Assembly: GCA_018713605.1 (NCBI GenBank)
Contig: DVOM01000028.1
Coordinates: forward strand, 1-14,545
Direction of reading: 5' to 3'
From: Scatacola_A faecigallinarum
Lineage (GTDB): Bacteria > Pseudomonadota > Alphaproteobacteria > RF32 > CAG-239
DNA length: 14,545 bases
Position numbers and translations under genes: made by a program. This document shows, piece by piece, positions 1 through 6,516 of the stretch (position 1 is the first letter of the stretch; each line of letters begins with the position of its first letter). The notes below the pieces were generated by a model. That model made no database searches, was not told the DNA's origin, and saw only the letters and a list, made by a program, of their open reading frames with translations.

Positions 1-224
1 GGTCTTCGGGAACTTCCTCATATTCCCATTCCCAGTCGCCGTCTTCGCTTTCGTCCGGCGCGGCGGTCATCTCCGCAGCCGGAATTTCTTTCGCGGTGTT
101 TTCCGGCGGCGTTTCGGTTTGGTCTTCGGGAACTTCCTCATATTCCCATTCCCAGTCGCCGTCTTCGCTTTCGTCTGATGCAGCGGTCATCTCCGCAGCC
201 GGAATTTCTTCCGCGGTGTTTTCC
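1..224 (-). repeat. Two 120-bp coding repeats, continuing off the left edge
   Basis: Bases 1-104 and 121-224 are near-identical, with five differences seen by eye, and diverge after that. On the minus strand the unit encodes 40 residues, including SEDGDWEWEYEEVPED and a PAAEMTAA linker. The W-x-[WY]-E-E-V-P core is shared with the 96-bp repeats, so the two arrays probably have a common origin. Copy number beyond the window is unknown. Confidence 0.9.
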
Positions 225-2308
225 TGTTCGTCTGTCAGTGCGAAGTCTTTCGGCTGTTCTCCGGAATATTCGGCAATCAAATCGTCAAGGTTAAAGTCTT
301 CATTTTGGTTTTCGGTTGTGGCAATTGCCGGCTCTGCGCTTTCCACAGCCGCATTTTCCGTTTCCGCCGCTGTCGTTTCTTCGGCCGGAACCTCTTCCCA
401 TGTCCATTCAGCGTCCTCGGCAGCCGGCTCTGCGCTTTCTGCGGCCGCATTTCCTGTTTCCGCCGCTGTCGTTTCTTCGGCCGGAACCTCTTCCCATGTC
501 CATTCAGCGTCCTCGGCGGCCGGCTCTGCGTCTTCCGCAGCCGCATTTCCTGTTTCCGCCGCTGTCGTTTCTTCGGCAGGAACCTCTTCCCATGTCCATT
601 CAGCATCCTCAGCGGCCGGCTCTGCGCTTTCCGCAGCGGCATTTCCTGTTTCCGCCGCTGTCGTTTCTTCGGCAGGAACCTCTTCCCATGCCCATTCAAT
701 GTCCTCGGCGGCCGGCTCTGCGCTTTCCGTGGGCGATTCTGCCGGCGTTTCTGTATTGGGGAACTCTGTCGGCGTCTCGGAAAGCGGCATGTCTGCGTCA
801 ATGTCAGGCAAACCGATGTTTTCGTTTTTCTCGTCTTTTTTGAATAATGAAGAAGCCAGCGACGACAGCCCGTCTTTTATCCCGTCTTTAAGTTTAGCTG
901 CGGCCTGTACGCCATCGTCGAACAAAGAGAAGTCCAACCCGTTGGTTTCAGCGCCAGAGTCTTTGTTTTTATTTTTTTTCTTCTTCTTTTTTTTCTTTTT
1001 TTTCGGAAGTTCTTCTTCGTCTTCCGCCGCATTGTTCTCGTCCGAAAAAAGCTCGTTTAACTCGTCGTTTTCTGTACCCGGATTGATTTCGGGAATCTGA
1101 AAGTCTTCCTGTTCCGCCGGACTGATCGGAATTGGCCGCGGAGTTTTGTCCTTTTCCTGTTGGATATATACCGGTCGTACCGCAACTTTCGGAGCATTTT
1201 TTGTTTGCTGTTCAAAAAACTTTTGATTCTCTTTCTGCATCCGCTCCATGGCTTCGACAATTGTTTGCGTCGAAAGCTGCTGGCTTTCTTTCAGTGCCAC
1301 TGAAATGATCGCCGAAAGCTCTTTGGTTTGGGTTTCGGACATTTCTCGAAACAGTTCGGACTGTGCTTTGACAATGCCTTTGACGATGTCCTCCATCGGC
1401 GGCATCGGTGTTGCATTAATCTGAATGTTGTTTGCGTTGGTGTTGCTGCTGTTGCTGGCTGCCATGGTATTATGCTGCATAATCATCTGCGCCATACGAT
1501 CCTGCGATTCCCTTATGGCGTCCAGAATTTCCCTGCTGCCGTCCGGTGAAGAAAACGAAGTTTCTTTGCCTGAGCCAAGCGATTTTACCGGCATGTTCTT
1601 TATGGCTGCCGCATTTTCCGCCAATGCCTGCGCCATTTTTTCCTGTGTCGCAATCAGAGCCGACGTCAGTTCGCTGTTGCTGCTCTTTTCAGCAAAGATT
1701 TTGGCCATTTTCTCCTGCGAGGCAATTACGGCGGCCGCCAGTTGTTTGTTTCCGGTCTGGCTTCGTTCTTCGCTGAATTTCAGTGCCTGAGAAAATGCTG
1801 CGGCAATTTCTTTGGCAAAAGATGCGTCGGCAACGATTTTCGCCGGTCCTGCATAAGTGGAGGCTGCAGGTTGCGGTGCAGCTGCGGCCGGTTGCGGCTG
1901 TGCCTGAGGAATGCTGTTTTGCAACTTGGCGTTTGCCTGAATTTGCGCTTCGGCAAGTGCAGTTGCCAAAATTTTGGCTCTGGATATTTCGTCGTTAAGC
2001 TCGGGTGTCGCCGAGGCGGTTTGAAACTCGCCCGAATGATCGCGTGCAACGCCGGCGCTTTGCTCAAGTTCGTCGACATATTCCTGCAAAACCGAACCGC
2101 CCGGCAGAGAACCGAACATACCCCTGATTTCCGGAGGCTGTTCCAAAATCATTTTGTTAAAAGCCTCTTTTCTTTCGGTGCTGAAAATATGCAACTGGCG
2201 GAAAATATTTAAAAAGCGCTGAGCTATGATGATGGGGTCTTCCCCGTCGCCATGATTTTTCTTATACAGCTTGCGGCTGTCCGCGCCTTTTGAATAAGTG
2301 TCAACCAC
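1..2308 (-). CDS. Large acidic tandem-repeat protein, C-terminus beyond window
   Basis: I do not recognise the family. The minus-strand frame is open from 2338 to the left edge. The first usable start is GTG at 2308-2306, giving at least 769 residues, but it has only a weak ribosome-binding site. Residues 1-90 look folded. Residues 100-350 are Ala/Gln-rich and probably helical, with a recurring [ST]Q[ED][KR]MA motif near 197, 221 and 268. A Pro/Gln/Ala linker lies near 134-153, an Asn/Ser-rich stretch near 290, and ten lysines at 436-445. From about 500 onward the protein is strongly acidic: four 32-residue repeats (about 533-661), then 40-residue repeats to the window edge, all with a W-x-[WY]-E-E-V-P core. 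There is no signal peptide or membrane helix. Acidic tandem-repeat effectors are known in Ehrlichia, and the gene lies near a VirB6 cluster, but a secreted role is only a guess. A scaffold or surface role is equally open. The reading frame is well supported by repeat conservation; the start is uncertain. Confidence 0.8.
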   Translation of the reverse strand, partial: MVDTYSKGADSRKLYKKNHGDGEDPIIIAQRFLNIFRQLHIFSTERKEAFNKMILEQPPEIRGMFGSLPGGSVLQEYVDELEQSAGVARDHSGEFQTASATPELNDEISRAKILATALAEAQIQANAKLQNSIPQAQPQPAAAAPQPAASTYAGPAKIVADASFAKEIAAAFSQALKFSEERSQTGNKQLAAAVIASQEKMAKIFAEKSSNSELTSALIATQEKMAQALAENAAAIKNMPVKSLGSGKETSFSSPDGSREILDAIRESQDRMAQMIMQHNTMAASNSSNTNANNIQINATPMPPMEDIVKGIVKAQSELFREMSETQTKELSAIISVALKESQQLSTQTIVEAMERMQKENQKFFEQQTKNAPKVAVRPVYIQQEKDKTPRPIPISPAEQEDFQIPEINPGTENDELNELFSDENNAAEDEEELPKKKKKKKKKKNKNKDSGAETNGLDFSLFDDGVQAAAKLKDGIKDGLSSLASSLFKKDEKNENIGLPDIDADMPLSETPTEFPNTETPAESPTESAEPAAEDIEWAWEEVPAEETTAAETGNAAAESAEPAAEDAEWTWEEVPAEETTAAETGNAAAEDAEPAAEDAEWTWEEVPAEETTAAETGNAAAESAEPAAEDAEWTWEEVPAEETTAAETENAAVESAEPAIATTENQNEDFNLDDLIAEYSGEQPKDFALTDEQENTAEEIPAAEMTAASDESEDGDWEWEYEEVPEDQTETPPENTAKEIPAAEMTAAPDESEDGDWEWEYEEVPED
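328..711 (-). repeat. Four tandem 96-bp coding repeats
   Basis: Four complete units start at 328, 424, 520 and 616, and a partial fifth starts at 712. They differ by only a few substitutions. Read on the minus strand, each unit encodes 32 residues containing EWTWEEVPAEETTAAET and a NAAAESAEPAAED-type linker. The rightmost copy has EWAW instead of EWTW. The 96-base period keeps the frame, so unit gain or loss would change protein length without disrupting it. The near-identity suggests recent expansion or recombination. Confidence 0.95.
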
Positions 2309-2406
2309 CTGTTTTGTCCGACTCTTGCTAACTTTTATTTAAAATTCATCCATATTACCGATTTTAGGCTCTATGTCGTAAATTTCAGGTTAACAAAAGC
2401 GGCGGG

Positions 2407-2439
2407 AATAAAAAAAACTCCGCCGGTCAGGCGGAGTTT
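2407..2439 (-). terminator. Intrinsic terminator of the XRE regulator gene
   Basis: Bases 2415-2424 (AAACTCCGCC) and 2430-2439 (GGCGGAGTTT) form a perfect ten-pair stem with a five-base loop. On the minus strand the stem is followed by eight T residues (A run at 2410-2417 on the plus strand, overlapping the stem foot). It starts four bases after the regulator stop codon, so transcription of the large repeat gene to the left probably needs its own promoter. Confidence 0.92.
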
Positions 2440-2443
2440 GGAA

Positions 2444-3424
2444 CTAAAGCTCAATGGCGACAACTTTATGAATTTTGCTCAAATCGTCGTTGCCGATTTC
2501 TATTCTTTCGTCCGGGTTCCAGCGCAGACCGTAAAGCTGTCCGTTTTCGTCTTCGCGGATGCTCAGTATTTTAGCTTCTTTTTCATCGACGAAATACAGG
2601 GCGATGTCGCCGACGCTGACAATGTCCTGCGGGTCGACAAACAATATCGAACGGGTCGGTAACAGCGTTCCCAGACGCCTGGTGCAAAGATTGACGGCAT
2701 AAGCATCTTTTTTGCTGAAAAGTTTAACCGGACGCTGAACTTTCTTGGTTTCTTCGTCAAAGTCGATAATCACGTTGCCGTCTTTGCCTGCCGTTCCGTA
2801 AACGGAAATCTTGATGTTGTCCTGACTGTTGTTGACGGCGTTGGTAAAGGCGGAAATGGCGCCGCGCGGGGTAGACAGCAATTTGTATTTGGCATCGTTG
2901 CGCTGAATAATTTCTTCAAGCATGCCTTTGTCTTCCAGACTCTTGATTTCTTCTTTCAGCTCCTCGGCAGTCATCTCCAGCGCTTTGGCAATGTTTTTAA
3001 ATTCCTTGTCCGAAACTTCCCGCTGTCCCATTTCGATACGATGATAAACGGAAAGGGTCATGTCGGCGCTCTCGGCAACCTCAATCAGGGTCAGGTTTTT
3101 TTCGTTTCTGATTTGGCGCAGACCGGCACCCAGCGTCTTCAGGCCGCTTTTCTCGTTAATCTTGTTTCTTCTTTCCTGTTCGCGGCGCCACGACTGGACG
3201 ATTTCCTGCTGCGAATTTTGTTCGTTGACAAACAGTTCCTGCAGCGGGCAGTCCAAAAATTCGGCAACGCGCACCAGCTGTTCCTGATCGACGCGGCGAT
3301 AGCCTTTTTCGATTTTGGAGATGGCAGAAAGGCTGACTCCCAGATGATCCGCCAGTTCCTGCATGGAACGGCCGCGCAGTCTTCTAAACATTCTTATTTG
3401 GTTCGGGAAAATAATTTCTTCCAT
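2444..3424 (-). CDS. Transcriptional regulator: two XRE HTH domains plus degenerate S24-like domain
   Basis: A 326-residue protein. The first helix-turn-helix (about residues 8-65) contains MQELADHLGVSLSAISKIEKG, or more exactly its HLGVSLSAISKIEKG core. The second (about 99-158) contains LTLIEVAESADMTLSVYHRIE. A C-terminal domain (about 205-326) resembles LexA/phage-repressor S24 domains, with VYGTAG, a DAYAV strand, ILFVDP and GDIALYFV. Where family members have G-D-S-M-x-P, this protein reads T-R-R-L-G-T, so arginine (about R250) replaces the nucleophile serine and RecA-type self-cleavage is unlikely. A lysine is still present near 285. I chose ATG at 3424 because AAAAGGA lies about nine bases upstream and the probable promoter overlaps the longer start at 3472. 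It is monocistronic, with its own promoter and terminator, directly downstream of the VirB6 cluster. It probably represses itself or nearby genes, perhaps sensing a ligand or partner through the C-terminal domain; the target is unknown. Confidence 0.9.
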   Translation of the reverse strand: MEEIIFPNQIRMFRRLRGRSMQELADHLGVSLSAISKIEKGYRRVDQEQLVRVAEFLDCPLQELFVNEQNSQQEIVQSWRREQERRNKINEKSGLKTLGAGLRQIRNEKNLTLIEVAESADMTLSVYHRIEMGQREVSDKEFKNIAKALEMTAEELKEEIKSLEDKGMLEEIIQRNDAKYKLLSTPRGAISAFTNAVNNSQDNIKISVYGTAGKDGNVIIDFDEETKKVQRPVKLFSKKDAYAVNLCTRRLGTLLPTRSILFVDPQDIVSVGDIALYFVDEKEAKILSIREDENGQLYGLRWNPDERIEIGNDDLSKIHKVVAIEL

Positions 3425-3472
3425 AGTATGTTTATCCTTTTGCTGTAAAGAACAAGATTTAATGTTAAGCAA

Positions 3473-3501
3473 ATAATAAATACAAGCGGCTTATTAATCA
3501 A
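3473..3501 (-). promoter_or_regulatory. Sigma-70-like promoter of the XRE regulator
   Basis: On the minus strand, TTGATT (3501-3496) and TATTAT (3478-3473) are separated by exactly 17 bases. Transcription would start near 3466, leaving a leader of about 42 bases before ATG 3424. This places the longer possible start at 3472 upstream of the transcript. Called by eye from consensus only. Confidence 0.6.
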
Positions 3502-3524
3502 GAAAATAGTACAAAAAAAGACAA

Positions 3525-3546
3525 TTTGTGTACAAATATGCACAAA
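3525..3546. promoter_or_regulatory. Inverted repeat, candidate operator upstream of the regulator
   Basis: TTTGTG (3525-3530) and CACAAA (3541-3546) are perfect six-base arms around a ten-base spacer. The spacer contains TACAAA, which also occurs at about 3510. The site lies about 24 bases upstream of the regulator's -35 and overlaps the edge of the VirB6-cluster terminator. XRE proteins often bind such dyads, so autoregulation is plausible but inferred. Confidence 0.4.
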
Positions 3547-3573
3547 AGAAACCCGGTTTTTCGGATTCCTTTT
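3544..3573 (-). terminator. Probable terminator at the end of the VirB6 cluster
   Basis: Read on the minus strand, AAAAGGAATCCG and CGGGTTTCTTTT pair over twelve positions, two of them G-U, around a six-base loop. The right arm ends in four U. The G-U pairs form only in the minus-strand transcript; on the plus strand they become A-C mismatches. It lies about 30 bases after the stop codon at 3604. Confidence 0.55.
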
Positions 3574-3603
3574 GTGTCGGATGTCAGCGTTTGTTTCCGG
3601 AAA

Positions 3604-6504
3604 TTACTTGGAAAATTCCTTCATCGAATTTGGCTGTCCGTAAACGGCTATCTGCTCGGCCATCAGGTCGAGGTCGTCCTGCCCGAACATGATTTTGTCC
3701 TGCGGAATTGATGCGGACAGGCGGCCGTTGGAGTCCATCGGCTTGCTGTCATATTTTGTATAATAATCGGCAAACGCATATTTGTTTTTGACTGTCGCCG
3801 TGTCTATTTTTCCGTCCGTATAGGTATAAGTTGAGCGCTTGTTGATAATGCCGTCGGAACTGTATTTGACGGCAGAACCGCTTTTGCTGATTCTTTCAAC
3901 CGATGTCATTATCCGGCCATTGCTGATATTCATGCTGAAATTGGTCGTCGTGCCGTCGGCGTTGGTCTGTTTAATTGTGAAAGAACCGTCGTCGCCCCGG
4001 ACAATTTCGCGAGCCGCAAAGGAAGTGTCCATATCGGCCAGTTCCGAGTTGGGCATTCTTTCTTTCAGAGCCTGTTGCAAAATAGCCGTGTTGACCATGT
4101 CCTGTCCCAAAGTCGAGTTCTGTTGGAGGGTGTTGACGGCAACCATGTTCAGCGAACCGTCGCGATTGGTCATGTTGCGACAGGCTGCGGAGTCGATTTT
4201 AATCGTCTGCTGCAGAAGCTTGCCGTCTTTGCCGTATTTGTTCTTAACCGTCATATATTTGTCGGTGGTTGTCGTCCGGTCATGGCTGAAACGGCCGAGC
4301 ATCTTGATTCTGGAGCGCTGGTTGGTTACGGCAAGGTTGCCGGAAGCGTCGCGCGAAACCGTGCGGGTCGTTTTGCGGCCGTACCAGTTGCGCACGGTTG
4401 CCGTAACGCTGCCGTCTTCGTTGGTCTTGGCGTCGTCGCTTTTCATCGCCCGGTTGGCCATTCGGTTGACCTTTGCCGAATGCGCCATGTCGTGCAGGCC
4501 TTGTCCCATCTGTTTTCCGGCCCATTTGGTTCCGCCCCAGACCTTTTTGCCGGTACCGAGAGCCGCTTGTGTCGCCACATTGTTAACCATGCCGCCGAAA
4601 GGCGAACCGATTGGCTTAATGCTGAAACCGCCTTTGGAGAATGATTTGGCAAATTCTTTGGCCTGATCCAAAACGGCCCAGCCAAGCAGCATCCAGAAGA
4701 CCAGTTCAAGGAATTTTACCGTCCACCAGGCCAAACCATTGACTGTGTCTAAAATAATCTCATAACCGCTTTGGGTTCCGGCATGTTTTAAACTCGGTGT
4801 CATAACCTCATTCATAATTTGTTCAATACCGGTCGTAATGATAAATATGACGATCGACAGGAACAGGAATGTAAACATGGCTGTCATAAACGTTTCCCAG
4901 ACTTTGGTAACGTATTTTTTTCGCGTAATCGGGAAAGCATAGGCGGCGATGGCTACCGGAATCAGCGCCGATGCTACGCTCAATTGCAAAATAGAATCGA
5001 TCAGCAGCCAAGGATAAATAACCATCAGCAGAAAAGCCGAAAGCCACAGAATAACGCCGACCAAAAGATAACCGACATGAGGCAGAAACCATAATTTCCA
5101 ATATGATTCTTTGAAAAAGGCCACGCAAAGAGAGGTTGAGCCTAATGTCATAATATCAAGAATTTTGCCTTGAATGCTCTGAATGGTACAGAGAATGTTA
5201 TTGCCGATAGACGATGGGATGCCGCCGTCTTCCATAACCTGGGTAAAACCGGTACAGGTCTGTCCCGTCTGCCCGGACGTTACCAGTTGCGCCAGTGCCA
5301 TGCCGGTATTGAAAACCGGCGTTACAATCAGGTCGATAAATTCCTGAATGTCCGAACGCAGAATGACCACGACCACAAAGACGACAAAAGCCTGATTGAA
5401 AATGGTTTTGACCAGTATGCGGGGCTCTTTGACGTCAAAAGCCGAAATAAATTTCAGAATCGTCATAGCCAGCCACAAAGCCATTCCGATAATAACCAGC
5501 GTAACCATGGCGCCGGCCAGAGAAGTATAAGAAGCCTTGGCAATTGAACTTGCAGTATTGAACAATACCCTGAACAGGTCGCAAAAGATACAGCTGTTGA
5601 AAGAATTTCTGTATGAGTCGATGTTGCACTCGGCATCATTTTTAGAATCACCGTAAGATGTATAAGCCGAGGAACCGACAACGGCATTTTGGCTGCTGAA
5701 GTCGTTTGCGGGTACAAATTGGGGTGCGTTGTAAGTGCTCCAGTCAAAACTGAAGTCTGATTTGCCGGACGATTTGCACATCGGATCCTCCGGATTCATT
5801 TTACATTCAATCCGGCACTGATTGGGATTAAACTCGGTGTAACATTTTCCGCACAGGGATTGAATTTCGTCACACATCGGATTAATAACCGTTCCCCCGT
5901 TAGACGTTCTTAATTCAAAGTGCAGGTGATCACCGTATTCTTTCCAAGGTGTATCTCCTTGGTTGCCGCTGCAAGATGTTCCGCCGACCTGACCGATAAC
6001 GTCGCCTTTCTTAACAGTTTGCCCTTGACTTACCAAAATTTTTGACAGGTGTGCATACAGAGAAACATAGGAGGAGCCTTTACCGTCTTTGCGTTCGTGT
6101 TCAATAACAATTTTTCGGCCATAGCCTTTAGAACAATTGTTTGTTTCGATAACCCTGCCATCCGCAGCCGCTGTAACATTGGTTCCTCCTACAGCTGCAT
6201 AGTCCATGCCGTTATGACGGGGATTGGAACGATTACGCAGACACAGGTCTTCAGGAACGCGGTCGACATTTCCGGCAACCGGCATTGTGTTGATGCAGTT
6301 GTTGTATGAACTGTTCAGCTGCTTAAGGCATTCGGCAGAAATGTCTGTACGAGTTCCTTCCGGGCATTTCTGCCATTCGACACCGCAGTTTGCGCCGCAG
6401 TCGGTTGCTGCTGCCGAGAGGTTAATTGCCGACAGAAACGGAATCAATCCAACCGCTGCCCAAAAGGTGATTCTTTTCAAATATGTCAAAATACAGTTCA
6501 TCAT
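3604..6504 (-). CDS. VirB6/TrbL-family protein with N-terminal M23 (LytM) peptidase domain
   Basis: A 966-residue type IV secretion membrane protein with an unusual enzyme head. A signal-type hydrophobic segment (about residues 10-32) precedes a Cys-rich stretch. An M23 zinc peptidase domain follows at about 90-210, with all hallmark residues visible: H97 and D101 in HNGMD, H152 in YAHL, and H193/H195 in HLHFEL. M23 enzymes cut peptidoglycan cross-bridges. A CIFC pair (C305, C308) precedes a polytopic core of about six helices (about 325-615) containing D503-x12-P516-x7-F524-x2-T527. The tail (about 635-966) is polar, with repeated beta-hairpin-like DGS/NGR/DGK units resembling YD repeats. 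An in-frame GTG at 6513 would add three residues. I prefer ATG 6504 (or the adjacent ATG at 6501) because AGGTGA lies five to eight bases upstream. The gene is last in a tight VirB6 cluster and probably opens the cell wall locally for assembly of the secretion channel. Confidence 0.9.
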   Translation of the reverse strand: MMNCILTYLKRITFWAAVGLIPFLSAINLSAAATDCGANCGVEWQKCPEGTRTDISAECLKQLNSSYNNCINTMPVAGNVDRVPEDLCLRNRSNPRHNGMDYAAVGGTNVTAAADGRVIETNNCSKGYGRKIVIEHERKDGKGSSYVSLYAHLSKILVSQGQTVKKGDVIGQVGGTSCSGNQGDTPWKEYGDHLHFELRTSNGGTVINPMCDEIQSLCGKCYTEFNPNQCRIECKMNPEDPMCKSSGKSDFSFDWSTYNAPQFVPANDFSSQNAVVGSSAYTSYGDSKNDAECNIDSYRNSFNSCIFCDLFRVLFNTASSIAKASYTSLAGAMVTLVIIGMALWLAMTILKFISAFDVKEPRILVKTIFNQAFVVFVVVVILRSDIQEFIDLIVTPVFNTGMALAQLVTSGQTGQTCTGFTQVMEDGGIPSSIGNNILCTIQSIQGKILDIMTLGSTSLCVAFFKESYWKLWFLPHVGYLLVGVILWLSAFLLMVIYPWLLIDSILQLSVASALIPVAIAAYAFPITRKKYVTKVWETFMTAMFTFLFLSIVIFIITTGIEQIMNEVMTPSLKHAGTQSGYEIILDTVNGLAWWTVKFLELVFWMLLGWAVLDQAKEFAKSFSKGGFSIKPIGSPFGGMVNNVATQAALGTGKKVWGGTKWAGKQMGQGLHDMAHSAKVNRMANRAMKSDDAKTNEDGSVTATVRNWYGRKTTRTVSRDASGNLAVTNQRSRIKMLGRFSHDRTTTTDKYMTVKNKYGKDGKLLQQTIKIDSAACRNMTNRDGSLNMVAVNTLQQNSTLGQDMVNTAILQQALKERMPNSELADMDTSFAAREIVRGDDGSFTIKQTNADGTTTNFSMNISNGRIMTSVERISKSGSAVKYSSDGIINKRSTYTYTDGKIDTATVKNKYAFADYYTKYDSKPMDSNGRLSASIPQDKIMFGQDDLDLMAEQIAVYGQPNSMKEFSK

Positions 6505-6516
6505 CTCAGTCACCTG

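Noticed and set aside
1..711. CRISPR array
   Set aside because: The repeats are 96 and 120 bases, contiguous, in frame with a protein and without variable spacers.
96..1100. Long plus-strand Ser/Ala-rich open frame of 334 codons with repeats
   Set aside because: It is the antisense shadow of the repeat gene. The minus frame shows sensible domain changes, an acidic Trp motif and continuity to 2308, while the plus frame is Ser-rich low complexity with a long Phe run from the lysine tract.
2444..3424. Prophage immunity repressor
   Set aside because: The domain layout fits, but no integrase, excisionase, attachment site or phage gene lies in the window.
3839..4666. Plus-strand open frame of 275 codons
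   Set aside because: It lies wholly inside the M23-VirB6 gene in antisense, has no ribosome-binding site I can see and no recognisable domain.
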